NCBI RefSeq assembly: GCF_965248315.1
Contig: NZ_CBDFIX010000002.1
Span: 620,001-684,000, forward strand
Source: Ulvibacterium sp965248315
Lineage (GTDB): Bacteria; Bacteroidota; Bacteroidia; Flavobacteriales; Flavobacteriaceae
Direction of reading: 5' to 3'
DNA length: 64,000 nucleotides
The first letter of the stretch is position 1; each line of letters begins with the position of its first letter. Below, piece by piece: positions 42,675 to 53,462 of the stretch. Both the position numbers and the translations under genes were made by a program. The notes under the pieces are model-generated. The model made no database searches. It had not been told where the DNA came from and was given only the letters and a program-made list of their open reading frames with translations.

Positions 42675-45137
42675 TTATTCTTCCCTTAAACCTTTTATGG
42701 GATTGTTCATGGCCGCGTTGATCGTTTGGGACAAGACGCTACTTGACCCAAGAATAAACATAATTGCAATTCCGGCAGCTATTATCCACATACTAAAGTT
42801 GACGCGGTACGAAAACTCTTCTAGCCATATCGTATTTATAAAATAGGCAATGGGAATTGTAATCAAAATCGCCAGAGAGAACAACCATAGATAACTATTG
42901 GATAACCAAAGGGTTATCTGCTTGACCCCAGCGCCGTGTACTTTTCGGATTCCGATTTCCTTTTTCTTTGACTCAGCTGTAAAGGCAGACATTCCCAAAA
43001 GGCCCAGTGATGCAATGGTAATGGCCAAAAATGAAATAAATCCTAAAACGTACATCATATCGGCAAAGATGGAATTTGTCGCTTTCAATTGCTCTTCATA
43101 GATTTCGTACTTAAAAGAATGCACCTTATTCAACTTCTTCCATTTTTCCTCCATAAATGAAAGCATAGAACCAATATCCGAGGTGGGGCGGTAACGCATG
43201 TTCATATAGGCAAATTCGTCGGGAAGGTAGCGCATTAAAAGGGGTTCATCCTGATCTGCCTCCGTCAGCAAATCAAATATGAAGTTTTTGGTAAGGCCAA
43301 CAACTTGCACTGCACTTTGATCCTCCCCGATTAAAATGGTTTCCCCTACAATACTTTTAGGTTCCTCATGTCCCAATAATTGGGCAAGCGCTTCATTGAC
43401 GATGACCATAGTTTCATCCTTCTTTGGGACAGAAGCAGGAAAGTTATTGCCCACAATCAATGGCAACTTTAGATTAGGAATGAAATTTTGGTCTATTCCT
43501 ATGTAACTGGATGATAGATCGGCATCCCGCATTTGTGGAGTTTTAATCTTTGTACTTCCGCTATAGCCTCCCGTTCCTGGAACAAAAGAACTGGCTGATA
43601 TGGTCTGAACGGCCGGATTTTGCCTAAGCTCATTGGCAAGGGTCTCATATTCGATACCCTGAAGCTTTACATTGACCACATTTTCCTGATCAAAACCATA
43701 TTCCTTTTCCAGTAGATAATTCAACTGTGCAAAAATCAAAAGTGTGGTGATGATAAAAAATAGGGAGGCACAAAACTGTGCTAGAACCAACCCTTTTCTT
43801 AACATAAAACGTTTGCCATTGCCCAGTGATATTCCAGAAAAACTCCGTAATGCCTTAATGGGTGAGAAAGAAGAAAGAAAAGATGCGGGTAGCAATCCGG
43901 CCAGAACACCGACCAAAACACTAAATCCAATAAATAGTACAAAGAGCATCAGGTCCGGTGTAAAATCCAGGGTCAAAAACTGATTTATCCAAAGGCCTAA
44001 AAAGACAATGCTAAGTGCTTGAAGTATCCCTAAGGCAACCACCAGGGATAAGATTGCAATGATAACAGATTCAGTAATGAACTGCACAAACACCTGATAG
44101 CGTGCGGCTCCCATGGTCTTTCGTACACCAACTTCCTTTGAGCGGGTCAGAGACCGCGCAAATGAAAGGTTTACATAATTAAAACATGCCGAAAATAGTA
44201 CTACCAATCCCAAGAACGACAGGAAATAGATAACCTCGATTGGCATTCGTAGGCTAATGGGGTTTTGTCGAAATGCTCCTGGAGTAATTTGTGAAAGGAG
44301 TTCCGACTCAAAGGAAATGTTCACATCATCTAAAGCCACATACTTTTCTTTGGAGATGTCTGCTAAAATAGGGGCTAAATCTTGAGCAGTTCTACCTTCC
44401 CTTAATAATACATAGAGGTAGCTGTCAAAATAGTTTCCCCAATCATTAAAAGTAGCTTTGCTCTTACCCAGTTTTACCAAAGAAGGAATGGTAGACATGG
44501 AGATTAAAAATTCAAATTGAATATGGGAGGGCAAGGTATTGTCCACAACACCGGTCACCACCAAATCTTCAAGTAAGGTCTCCGTATTCTCCGTGGGAAT
44601 CAAATCTATGTCCATGGTATTAAGGCCAATATCATTGAGTTTTACCGACTTTCCGATAGGATCTTCCTTTCCAAAAATCTTCTCGGCGGATTCTTTTGTC
44701 AACACTATGGAAAAGGGCGCTTCCAATACCGTTGCAGCGTCTCCCTCAATCAAATTAAAACTGAATATCTTGAAAAAGCTATCATCCGCATAACGTCCTG
44801 CTAAAGGAATTCTAGTATCGCCATATAGCACATCTCCTCCTACAAAACTGGATTTTACCCGTACGGCATCCTCTACCACATGGGGGTACTCCTCCAATAA
44901 AACTGAGGCAAGGGGCAAGGGGGTTGAGGCAAAGGAACCATTGTCTTCCTCACTCAGAACACGAACGATCCGATCACCTTTTTCATGAAAATTGTCAACC
45001 CTTTTTTGCCCATATACCAATAGGATTATCAGCAGACAAGTCGCTATACTAACGGAGAGACCAAAAATATTGATCAAGGAAAACATTTTGTGTTTTAAAA
45101 TGTTCCGTAACGCCACTTTTAAATAGTTTCTTAGCAT
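42675..45137 (-). CDS. MacB/FtsX-type ABC permease 2
   Basis: An 820-residue member of the array, the longest of the nine. N terminus MLRNYLKVALRNILKHKMFSLINIFGLSVS leads into TM1; the first FtsX domain carries RSKEVGVRKTMGAARYQVF (about residue 335), the second SKKKEIGIRKVHGAGVKQITL (about 720), and it ends NPIKGLREE. The first periplasmic domain has an insertion relative to the others (segment IDLIPTENTETLLEDLVVTG, about 180-200), which accounts for the extra length. The ends of permease 3 and the start of this gene are 16 bases apart. Confidence 0.92.
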   Translation of the reverse strand: MLRNYLKVALRNILKHKMFSLINIFGLSVSIATCLLIILLVYGQKRVDNFHEKGDRIVRVLSEEDNGSFASTPLPLASVLLEEYPHVVEDAVRVKSSFVGGDVLYGDTRIPLAGRYADDSFFKIFSFNLIEGDAATVLEAPFSIVLTKESAEKIFGKEDPIGKSVKLNDIGLNTMDIDLIPTENTETLLEDLVVTGVVDNTLPSHIQFEFLISMSTIPSLVKLGKSKATFNDWGNYFDSYLYVLLREGRTAQDLAPILADISKEKYVALDDVNISFESELLSQITPGAFRQNPISLRMPIEVIYFLSFLGLVVLFSACFNYVNLSFARSLTRSKEVGVRKTMGAARYQVFVQFITESVIIAILSLVVALGILQALSIVFLGLWINQFLTLDFTPDLMLFVLFIGFSVLVGVLAGLLPASFLSSFSPIKALRSFSGISLGNGKRFMLRKGLVLAQFCASLFFIITTLLIFAQLNYLLEKEYGFDQENVVNVKLQGIEYETLANELRQNPAVQTISASSFVPGTGGYSGSTKIKTPQMRDADLSSSYIGIDQNFIPNLKLPLIVGNNFPASVPKKDETMVIVNEALAQLLGHEEPKSIVGETILIGEDQSAVQVVGLTKNFIFDLLTEADQDEPLLMRYLPDEFAYMNMRYRPTSDIGSMLSFMEEKWKKLNKVHSFKYEIYEEQLKATNSIFADMMYVLGFISFLAITIASLGLLGMSAFTAESKKKEIGIRKVHGAGVKQITLWLSNSYLWLFSLAILITIPIAYFINTIWLEEFSYRVNFSMWIIAAGIAIMFILGSSSVLSQTINAAMNNPIKGLREE

Positions 45138-45153
45138 AGTATTCCTATCTTAA

Positions 45154-47568
45154 TTATTCCGTTCGCAAACTCTTTACGGGGTTTTGCAATGCTGCCTTTA
45201 CCGTTCTCGTTCCTACGGTTAAAAAGGCAATGACCATGGCCAACATTCCTGCACCTATAAAAAACCATACGTTCAATTCTATTCGAAATGCATACCCTTT
45301 GAGCCATTCGTTCATAGACCACCATGCTATGGGGGAAGCTATTAAAAAGGCTATGATTACCAGTTTTAGAAAATCCTTGGTTAACATAAATGTTATGGAG
45401 GAAACACTGGCGCCTATCACTTTTCGGATACCGATTTCTTTGGTACGTTGATTGACCACTAGTAACGAAATGGCAAAAAGACCGATACAACTCAACACTA
45501 TGGCAATGACCGAGCCACTGGTTATTAAGGTCGCCATAACTTTTTCCCTACGGAATGTCCTATCCACATTTTCATCCAAAAAAGAGCCCAGGAATTCAGC
45601 ATTGGGCTCAATACGCGCCCAAGCTTGCTGTACTGCATCCATAGTTTTTACCATATCTCTAGGAGCGACCTTTACATAGGCATAATAGAGATCCCAATTG
45701 CTATTTATGAACATGGTTAGGGGCTCAATCGCCTTGTCCAATCGTTCAAAGTTGTAGTCCTGGACCACCCCTATTACAGGATATTGAATACTATCGTTCA
45801 TCATCACATAGGCGGTAAGTGGATCGTCCTCGCCCAGTTCCTTCGCCATTGCCTCATTAATGACTACACTCAAACTGTCATTTGCAAAACCTCTTTGAAA
45901 ATTTCTTCCGGCTACCATTTGAAGGCCCAAAGTCTCTACATAATCGTAATCCACGGTCAAAAAATTGGTCCCTACCATACGGCCTTTGTATTCATATCCA
46001 TACAAACTTTTTGATGAGCTACCGTCCAGACCATATCCCAAATTATTGTCGGCTGCCGTCACATTCAAGACATCGGGATTACCCCTCAATTCATCACGAA
46101 GTAATTGAACGGCTTCGTAACTGTTCTTTTTTCCATCCAAAGGAAAGGAAATCACCTGTTCTTTGTTGAAGCCCAGGTTCTTATTACGCATGAAATCCAA
46201 TTGACCCCATAGTACCAAAGTACCGCTTATTAATAGAATGGCGATGCTAAACTGAACCACCATCAAAATATCCCGAACCCTATTTTTTCCGGAAGCGTCC
46301 AACTTGCCCTTCAAGGATTGTATGGTGCCCAATTTACTCATCAACAAGGCAGGATATCCGCCAACGATGAATGTAATGAGGAGTACAATACCCAAAAAAC
46401 CTGATATGGCCCATGGCGAGGTAACCATGTCCAATGAAACATCGGTACGGAAAATAGTCTTAAAATCATTGAGCAATACCATACTCGTAACAATCCCTAT
46501 GCCCGCCGAAGCCATGAATACAAAGAAACTCTCACTACAAAATTGAAAGAAAAGTTGCGGTTTCTGAGCGCCCAGGGTCTTGCGCATTCCAATTTCACGT
46601 AAGCGCTGTGCACTCTTGGCAATACTCATATTGATGAAATTGACACAGGCGATGAAGAGAATGAGGAAGGCAATCCCTAAAATGAGGTAGGGTTCCGTTC
46701 GACTTACTTTTAAAAATCCATCGGGAAAACTCGCAAAATGGACATCGGTCATGGGAAGCAGCCCAATTTGCCAAAACAATCCATCCGCATTGGCACGTGC
46801 GCCATCGCGTTTTGCATTCTCAATCTGTTCCTGGTAGCGAAGTGCAATTAATGGGCGACTACTTTTCTCAAATTGCTCGGGGGAAACGCCATTTTGCAAT
46901 TGTACATAAATATCGTGATATCTGTTATCCCATGACTCTCGGTTTCCGCTATATTCGTAGTGTTTTTCAAAACGAATGGCCAGGTCAAACTCCAAAGTGC
47001 TTTGGGATGGATTATCCGCTACTACACTTGACACCGTAAAAGGTTGTTCCCCGCCACTGATCAGGATGTTTACGGTTTGCCCAATCGCTTCCCCTTCCCC
47101 GAATAACTTATCCGCCGTACTTTCTGTAATTACAATTGAAGATTGATTTTCCAATGGATTGTCCATGTTACCCTTCAAGGCAGGGAAAGAGAACATTGCA
47201 AAAAAGTCCTTATCGACCCAAACGGCGTCCAAATTCAATTCGGTATCGCCATAAGTGGTCAATGCGTCATCTTGAACATGGCGGGAAATCCTCTCCACGC
47301 CCGGTACTTCAGCTTCTAGAGCTTCTGCCAGGGGAGCAGGATGACTTACACTTGCATCTTTTCCCTTGGCGGTTTGTTCCGAAGAATATATTCTGTAAAT
47401 ATTTTCTGCATTCGCATGGAATTTATCATAGGACAAATCAAAAAAGGCGGCCATCGACAACAGAATGGCCACGCCAAAAGCTACGGAAAGCCCCAATACA
47501 TTTAAAAAAGTGAAGGTCTTATCCTTCATTAAATTCCTCCAACCGATGATTAGATAGTTTTTAAGCAT
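45154..47568 (-). CDS. MacB/FtsX-type ABC permease 3
   Basis: An 804-residue permease with the array layout: N terminus MLKNYLIIGWRNLMKDKTFTFLNVLGLSVA, coupling-loop motifs RLREIGMRKTLGAQK (about residue 330) and RTKEIGIRKVIGASVSS (about 715), end NPVKSLRTE. TM1 has an unusual AFGVAILLSMAAFFDLSY run. Some 127 bases lie between its start and the end of permease 4, a stretch in which I see no promoter or clear hairpin. Confidence 0.92.
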   Translation of the reverse strand: MLKNYLIIGWRNLMKDKTFTFLNVLGLSVAFGVAILLSMAAFFDLSYDKFHANAENIYRIYSSEQTAKGKDASVSHPAPLAEALEAEVPGVERISRHVQDDALTTYGDTELNLDAVWVDKDFFAMFSFPALKGNMDNPLENQSSIVITESTADKLFGEGEAIGQTVNILISGGEQPFTVSSVVADNPSQSTLEFDLAIRFEKHYEYSGNRESWDNRYHDIYVQLQNGVSPEQFEKSSRPLIALRYQEQIENAKRDGARANADGLFWQIGLLPMTDVHFASFPDGFLKVSRTEPYLILGIAFLILFIACVNFINMSIAKSAQRLREIGMRKTLGAQKPQLFFQFCSESFFVFMASAGIGIVTSMVLLNDFKTIFRTDVSLDMVTSPWAISGFLGIVLLITFIVGGYPALLMSKLGTIQSLKGKLDASGKNRVRDILMVVQFSIAILLISGTLVLWGQLDFMRNKNLGFNKEQVISFPLDGKKNSYEAVQLLRDELRGNPDVLNVTAADNNLGYGLDGSSSKSLYGYEYKGRMVGTNFLTVDYDYVETLGLQMVAGRNFQRGFANDSLSVVINEAMAKELGEDDPLTAYVMMNDSIQYPVIGVVQDYNFERLDKAIEPLTMFINSNWDLYYAYVKVAPRDMVKTMDAVQQAWARIEPNAEFLGSFLDENVDRTFRREKVMATLITSGSVIAIVLSCIGLFAISLLVVNQRTKEIGIRKVIGASVSSITFMLTKDFLKLVIIAFLIASPIAWWSMNEWLKGYAFRIELNVWFFIGAGMLAMVIAFLTVGTRTVKAALQNPVKSLRTE

Positions 47569-47695
47569 ACTGAATAAATTTAATTTTCAATTTTGATTGA
47601 TACGAGGCCCCTTCTCTTTGGGCTAAAGAACGAGACCTCAAAAAGCTCAGAGAAAAGTACTAGCAATTTCTTATGATATTCATTTTTGATTAGTT

Positions 47696-50047
47696 CTATT
47701 CCTCCCGTAATCCCTCCACGGGGTTTTTATTCGCCGCCCCAATAGCCTGACTACCTACCGTAAGCATCGCAATCCCCAAGGCTACCAATCCGGCTGCCAA
47801 AAAATACCAAACATCCAGGGAAATACGATAGGCAAATCCGGATAACCAGTTTTTGACCAATAGGTAAGCCAAAGGCAAGGCAACCAATATGGAGACCAAA
47901 ACAAGCTTTGCAAATTCACTGGATAACATCACCATAACCTGAGTTGCACTTTGCCCCAATACCTTTCGGATACTGATTTCCTTACGCCGACGCTCCGCGG
48001 TAAAAATGGCCAGCCCAAACAGTCCCAAACAGGAAATCAAAATGGCCATCCCAGCAAAGTACTTGGACAGCGTGGCCACGCGTTGTTCGGATTCATAAAG
48101 GGCCTTATAGTTGTCATCCAAGAATTCGAACTCAAAGGGAAAGCCGGGATTAAACGTACCATAAAAATTCTGGAGCGCCGCTATCGCCTCCTTTTCCCTG
48201 CCGGCCTCTATACGAACCATGGCCTTGTTTACAACATCCGGCATCATAATCAGGAACAAGGGTTCTACCTTATCATGCAAGGATTTAAAGTGAAAATCCT
48301 CTATGATACCTATTATCCTTCTTGGTCCGATAACCTTACCTATGGGGTCCTTAATTCCCATAGCCTTTATGGCCGCCTCGTTAAATATGATTCCTGTACT
48401 ATCCGCACCAAATTCACGACTAAAACCACGGCCCGTTTTCATTTTCATGCCCATGGTCTCGATAAAATCAAAGTCTACGCCTACAATTTGAAACGAGATT
48501 TGATCATTGGGATCTTTTCCTTCCCAATTCAGGCCTGTGGACCAGTTATGTCCGATCATACTATGGGTAGTGCCTGCAGCGTTCTTTACTCCTGGCAGTT
48601 GTTTGACTTCGGACATAAAGGTTTGCAGTTGATCTTTAACCTTACCTTCCAACTTAAAATACACTACATTGTCCCGTTCATATCCCAAATTTCGGCTTTG
48701 GGTAAATTCTATTTGTTGATAGATGACCAATACGGAAACGATCAATATGATGGAGAGCGCAAACTGGACGACCACCAGGCCTTTTCTGGTCCATAACTCT
48801 CCCAGAGAACGGTTCAATTTTCCTCTAAGTACTGTAATGGCCTTAAATCCAGAAAGATACAAGGCAGGGTAGCTCCCGGCCAACAGTCCGGCCACTAGGG
48901 TTACCCCCACTATTATCAAGCTAAAACCGAGGTCAAAATCAAGGGCCAATTGTTTTCCTATGATCAAATTAAACCGAGGGAGGAAAAGAGCCACCAGTAG
49001 TATGGCCAGAGTCAACGCCATAAAGGCCATTAAAACGGATTCCCCCAAAAACTGGGAAACAAATGCGTCCTGCTTTGCACCCACCGCCTTTTTTACGCCA
49101 ATTTCCTTTAGCCGCTTGGAAGCCCTTGCAGTGGATAGGTTCATGAAATTGATACAGGCAATGACCAGGATAATGCAGGCAATGATCGAGAACAACCGTA
49201 CGTACTCAATCCTTCCCCCAACTTGTTTTCCATTTTCGTAGGTTCCATGCAGATAGTGTTCCGAATAGGGTACTAGGGTAGCGGTTCTAATGGTATTCTC
49301 GTTCCTATTTTTTCGAATCATGCGGACTTTGGCATCAAGGGCCGCCACATCGGCTCCCTCTTTGACCAATACATACACCTGGGGGCCACTGCTGTTCCAG
49401 GTATGTAAGGAATTCCATGGAGAAGCTTCCCTTGAGGCCTCGGAAGACAAGGCAAAATCGAACTGTATGGTGGAATTGGAAGGTGTTTCCTCAAAAATAC
49501 CCGATACCCTAAATTGCCGGTCCTTCTCAAATTCCACCATCTTTCCGACGATATTTTCCGTTGTATTGAACAGGTTCATGGCCAGCTTTTTGGAAAGTAC
49601 GATCGAATTTGGATCGGACATCGCCTGGGCCCTGTCCCCTTGTAGCCACCCATAGGAAAAAATGGAGAAGTAGTCCTCGCCTACCAGCTGTCCTACCGCC
49701 TTAAGGTTTTTTTCGCCTACGGAGAGTGCATGCTTCCCAAACCAATCCGGTTGAATAGTTGCTGTGGCATATGCTACTTCTGGCATTTCCTCTGCCAAAA
49801 GCTCGGCCATAGGTCCCGAAGTCTCGACAAAGGTTTGAACGCCATCGCTAAATTCCAAATGTTCAATGACCTGGTAGATGCGGTGGTGATTCTCGTGAAA
49901 TTTATCCACATTCAATTCGTCCCTCACCCAGAGAGCGATCAACAGTACACAGGCCAACCCCGTGGAAAGTCCGATGATATTAATCAAAAAGGTGCTTTTA
50001 TGCTTTCCTATATTTCGGAGAAACAGCTTTAGATTGTGTTTTAGCAT
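47696..50047 (-). CDS. MacB/FtsX-type ABC permease 4
   Basis: A 783-residue permease, the shortest of the nine: N terminus MLKHNLKLFLRNIGKHKSTFLINIIGLSTG, coupling loops RLKEIGVKKAVGAKQDAF (about residue 310; Val-Lys-Lys replaces the usual IRK) and RRKEISIRKVLGQSATQV (about 700), end NPVEGLREE. Upstream lie 177 bases without a gene before the GIN-domain protein; the only structure there is an isolated 7-bp inverted repeat (GGGGTAG...CTACCCC). Confidence 0.92.
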   Translation of the reverse strand: MLKHNLKLFLRNIGKHKSTFLINIIGLSTGLACVLLIALWVRDELNVDKFHENHHRIYQVIEHLEFSDGVQTFVETSGPMAELLAEEMPEVAYATATIQPDWFGKHALSVGEKNLKAVGQLVGEDYFSIFSYGWLQGDRAQAMSDPNSIVLSKKLAMNLFNTTENIVGKMVEFEKDRQFRVSGIFEETPSNSTIQFDFALSSEASREASPWNSLHTWNSSGPQVYVLVKEGADVAALDAKVRMIRKNRNENTIRTATLVPYSEHYLHGTYENGKQVGGRIEYVRLFSIIACIILVIACINFMNLSTARASKRLKEIGVKKAVGAKQDAFVSQFLGESVLMAFMALTLAILLVALFLPRFNLIIGKQLALDFDLGFSLIIVGVTLVAGLLAGSYPALYLSGFKAITVLRGKLNRSLGELWTRKGLVVVQFALSIILIVSVLVIYQQIEFTQSRNLGYERDNVVYFKLEGKVKDQLQTFMSEVKQLPGVKNAAGTTHSMIGHNWSTGLNWEGKDPNDQISFQIVGVDFDFIETMGMKMKTGRGFSREFGADSTGIIFNEAAIKAMGIKDPIGKVIGPRRIIGIIEDFHFKSLHDKVEPLFLIMMPDVVNKAMVRIEAGREKEAIAALQNFYGTFNPGFPFEFEFLDDNYKALYESEQRVATLSKYFAGMAILISCLGLFGLAIFTAERRRKEISIRKVLGQSATQVMVMLSSEFAKLVLVSILVALPLAYLLVKNWLSGFAYRISLDVWYFLAAGLVALGIAMLTVGSQAIGAANKNPVEGLREE

Positions 50048-50224
50048 AATTTGTTATTTTATTGTGAAGCCCAAATAACCACCGGGGTAGTTTCATCATG
50101 TACTCAACTTTTGGTTTGCTCCTTCCTACCCCAATGGTCATTGGATCCTTCTTCCCTTCCGTTCAATTTGGACATGCTATGGAACTCGCCCGATGCGCCG
50201 TTTGGAAGGAAAGCAAATACTCCT

Positions 50225-50947
50225 TTAATTCTTGGATACCGATCCCGATCCAGAAATCTGATTAAATACTTTATCGGGATTACCTCGGTATTGGATATTC
50301 CCCGAACCGGAAACTCTAGACATCAACGATTCGTTTACCGTCACCTCAACATCGGAGGAACCGGAGAGTTCCAATGTTGCCTCATCCACTTCCAATTCAT
50401 AGGCCTTTACATTGGAAGAGCCTGAAGACCGTATTGTAAGTTCTTCGCTATTTCCTTTTAAATCAATATTGCTGGAACCTGATGTTGCGATAGTAATATC
50501 GGTGGCATCGATAGTTAAATCGATATGCTTTGCACCGGATACTTGAATATCCATATCACGGGTTCTAAGTGTCTTCTTCCCAATAAAATCTCCAGATCCG
50601 GATAGGCGGATCTTATCGATTTCATCAACAGAAACTGTTATAAAAACACCTTCGCCACGAGAAGGAATCAGGTGCTTGTTATCTTTTGATCTGATAACCA
50701 AAGTACCTCTCTTGACCTCGGTTTCAATATTATCCAGGATATTCTCCTCGCCCTTGAGCGTTAATTGCCCCTCCTTACCATCGATTAATTCAATATCATA
50801 AAATCCACTTGCAGAAATACCGTCATAGGTATCTGTGGTTCTTTCAACTGTTACAACATGGCCATTACCCTTAACTTTTTTGCCACGTTGGGCATGGGTA
50901 ATGGCAATACAAACGATTAATGCGATAAGTGTGGTTCCATTTTTCAT
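50225..50947 (-). CDS. Exported head-GIN domain (DUF2807) protein embedded in the permease array
   Basis: A 240-residue protein with a signal peptide (TTLIALIVCIAITHAQ) followed by a right-handed beta-helix-like domain of the putative auto-transporter adhesin head GIN family. Seven repeats carrying SGSG/SGSS/SGAK turns spaced 17-21 residues apart are visible from about residue 110 (SGSGDF, SGAKHID, SGSSNID, SGSSNVK, SGSSDVE, SGSGNIQ, SGSGSV). Molecular role unknown; the family is widespread as secreted or surface proteins in Bacteroidota. It lies 45 bases after permease 5 on the same strand, so it may be a cargo, a ligand or an extracytoplasmic sensor partner of the permeases. Confidence 0.85.
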   Translation of the reverse strand: MKNGTTLIALIVCIAITHAQRGKKVKGNGHVVTVERTTDTYDGISASGFYDIELIDGKEGQLTLKGEENILDNIETEVKRGTLVIRSKDNKHLIPSRGEGVFITVSVDEIDKIRLSGSGDFIGKKTLRTRDMDIQVSGAKHIDLTIDATDITIATSGSSNIDLKGNSEELTIRSSGSSNVKAYELEVDEATLELSGSSDVEVTVNESLMSRVSGSGNIQYRGNPDKVFNQISGSGSVSKN

Positions 50948-50992
50948 TTTCTATGTTTTTCGTTCTTCAATTGATTTAATAGTGTTTAGCAC

Positions 50993-53362
50993 TCATTCTT
51001 CACGTAAGGCTTCTACCGGGTTGGTGATAGCTGTTTTAAAACTTTGCCAGCTTACCGTGAGCAATGCAATGGTAAATGTGGTGACCCCTGCCAAGGCGAA
51101 TATCCACCAGCTAATGTTCGTTTTATAGGCAAAGCCTTCCAGCCACTTCTCCAGACCATACCATGCCAAGGGAACGGCGATTAAAAATGCGAGCACTACC
51201 CACTTTAAAAAGTCCCTGTTCAGGAGTGAGAGAATTTGTGTTATGGTCGCACCATTTACCTTACGGATACCGATTTCCTTGGTTCTTTGAGCTATAGCAT
51301 AAGACGAAAGTGCAAAGAGCCCGATACAGGAAAGGATAATGGCCAAGATGGAAAACCAAGTAATCAGGGTGTTCACCCTTTCGTACTCCTTGTAATATTC
51401 ATTAAGTTTACTATCGGCAAAAAAATGGCTTAATGTTCCTTGAGGCAGCATTTGCTTCCATTTTTCTTGTAACAGCCTTATTACTTGAAGGCCGGAACCT
51501 TTTTTTGCCCTTATCGTTAGGTAGTCCCAGTCCATAAAGTTCTCCCGTTCCGAATAAAAATGGGCCAGGGGTTGATTTTCATGTTGTGACCCCTGATAAC
51601 TAAAATCATCAATAATCCCTATGATACGGTAGGATTGCCCACTTTCAGAACCCTCGCGCAAAATCTGTCCTTCCGCCTTTTCAAAGCCGAGCGCCTTCAT
51701 TGCCGTCTTGTTCAGTACAACGGTGTTTCCCAAGGAGGTTGGAGGTTGGTCAAAACCGTGACCACTTAACACCGGAATACCCATAGTCTTAAAATAGTTC
51801 TTCCCTACGTAAGCCTTTCTAAGATGTATATTGGGCACTGTGCTTTTGGCCTCGGGGTAAAATGTGTTGTAGTTTTCATCATATTCCCCGGGAACACTTC
51901 CTGTAAAACCTACGGATAACACATAGGGGCTGGCATTCAGTTCTTTGGAAATTACCTCCAAGTTTTGGGATGCAACGTCCAAATCCCGGTGTTGCCAATA
52001 ATCCGTCCGGGCCACGATAACATTTTCATTGTCAAATTTGGGATCCTTTTCGACCATATAATCGATCTGCTTCCGAATCAAAAGTGTGCCTGAAATCAAC
52101 ACAATGGCAATGACAAATTGAACGACTATCGAAGAATATTTTGAAAATATGGGCCTGTTCCCTGAAAAAACCTTTCCCTTTAGACTATCTATCAACTTTC
52201 CTTTGGCCCACAGAAGGGACGGTACCACACCCGAAACCAAGCCTACAACAACCCAAATCCCAAGTAAAAGGCTTCCCAAATAAAGGATAGAAACTGATTG
52301 AAAACTTAACCCCGCGTCAAACAACGCATTAAACATAGGGAGCAAAAAAGTAATCACAAGTACCACTCCAAAAACCAAGGCAACCAGACCCACAAAAAAT
52401 GATTCGACCATAATCTGGTACATCAAATGCCTTTTGGCCGCCCCATGTACTTTTTTGATTCCAATTTCCTTAGTGCGGGACAGGGATTGGGTAATTGTGA
52501 GGTTGATGAAGTTTACGATAGCTATTCCAAGAATTCCCAAGGCCACCAAAACCAAAATTATGATCAACGCCTTGTTGGACTCTACCTCGGAATGGTAGTC
52601 GGCAAAGGGCAAAAGATCAAGGACCGTTTTGTTTTCACCTACGGGAAGAAAATTTTCCCTAACGATGTCCTGCAGCTTGGGTTGAATGCTCTTTGGCGAA
52701 ATCCCATCCTGAAGAACAAGATAGGTTTCCGAAAAGGTATTGTACCAATCATGTACATCCTTGATCCAGGGTGAGATTTCCTCTCCTGTTTCATAAGAGG
52801 TAACTATATCAAATCTTACAGACGAATTCTCCGGAATGTCCACTACACCCCTTACGGTAAGGAACATATCCTCAAAGCCTATCCGTAACTCTTTTCCGAC
52901 GGCCGGGGCATCTCCAAAATATTTTTTGGCAAAAGGCTTGCTAATAACGGCACTGTATTTTTCATGAAGCACTTGGGATGCCATCCCCTGGGCAAAGGGA
53001 AAGGTGAATACCGAAAAAAACCCATCATCCACATAAAGTAGGTTTTCCTGAAATGCCACATCCCCATAACCTAGCCGAAACCAGTCCCAATCAAAAATCC
53101 GCGTCCCGTTTTCCACTTCAGGAATATCTTCCAATATTTTGGGCAACAAAGGTCCTTTGGTCTGGATACTTTTCCCTTCACGGACCCTGTAAATATTGGC
53201 CAAATTTTCATTGAATTGATTGTATGTGAGATCATTGTAGACAAATAGAGCCAAGACCAGAAATGAAGCTATTCCAATACCCAACCCCGTTGTATTGATC
53301 AAAAAAGTGCTTTTGTTCCTTTTAACATTTCGAAGAAATAGTAATACGTTCTGCTTTAGCAT
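50993..53362 (-). CDS. MacB/FtsX-type ABC permease 5
   Basis: A 789-residue permease: N terminus MLKQNVLLFLRNVKRNKSTFLINTTGLGIG, coupling loops RTKEIGIKKVHGAAKRHL (about residue 300) and RTKEIGIRKVNGATITQILSLL (about 690), end NPVEALREE. Its C-terminal ~110 residues are almost the same as those of permease 6 (NGATIxQILSLLN, FAYKTxISWWIFALAG, TIALLTVSWQSF), and the matching DNA (51030-51240) is also visibly alike, which points to recent duplication or gene conversion. It is the first gene after regulatory module A (53463-53580). Confidence 0.92.
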   Translation of the reverse strand: MLKQNVLLFLRNVKRNKSTFLINTTGLGIGIASFLVLALFVYNDLTYNQFNENLANIYRVREGKSIQTKGPLLPKILEDIPEVENGTRIFDWDWFRLGYGDVAFQENLLYVDDGFFSVFTFPFAQGMASQVLHEKYSAVISKPFAKKYFGDAPAVGKELRIGFEDMFLTVRGVVDIPENSSVRFDIVTSYETGEEISPWIKDVHDWYNTFSETYLVLQDGISPKSIQPKLQDIVRENFLPVGENKTVLDLLPFADYHSEVESNKALIIILVLVALGILGIAIVNFINLTITQSLSRTKEIGIKKVHGAAKRHLMYQIMVESFFVGLVALVFGVVLVITFLLPMFNALFDAGLSFQSVSILYLGSLLLGIWVVVGLVSGVVPSLLWAKGKLIDSLKGKVFSGNRPIFSKYSSIVVQFVIAIVLISGTLLIRKQIDYMVEKDPKFDNENVIVARTDYWQHRDLDVASQNLEVISKELNASPYVLSVGFTGSVPGEYDENYNTFYPEAKSTVPNIHLRKAYVGKNYFKTMGIPVLSGHGFDQPPTSLGNTVVLNKTAMKALGFEKAEGQILREGSESGQSYRIIGIIDDFSYQGSQHENQPLAHFYSERENFMDWDYLTIRAKKGSGLQVIRLLQEKWKQMLPQGTLSHFFADSKLNEYYKEYERVNTLITWFSILAIILSCIGLFALSSYAIAQRTKEIGIRKVNGATITQILSLLNRDFLKWVVLAFLIAVPLAWYGLEKWLEGFAYKTNISWWIFALAGVTTFTIALLTVSWQSFKTAITNPVEALREE

Positions 53363-53462
53363 GTGTCTTTAATTTAAAGGTCTACATGGTACGTTTGTTT
53401 TTCCTGAACACGACCGTTTTTTGAATGTCCAGAACCTAGGCTGCAACTACGTTGCAAACCAA

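Noticed and set aside
46797..49655. Plus-strand open frames of up to 281 codons opposite the permease genes
   Set aside because: They lie wholly antisense to strongly supported permeases, and their translated sequences lack domain features.
50166..50174. ATTTGGACA upstream of permease 4 as a third copy of the module A/B palindrome
   Set aside because: Only a half-site is present, with no complementary arm at the 5-nt spacing and no TGGCA-N5-TCGA element downstream.
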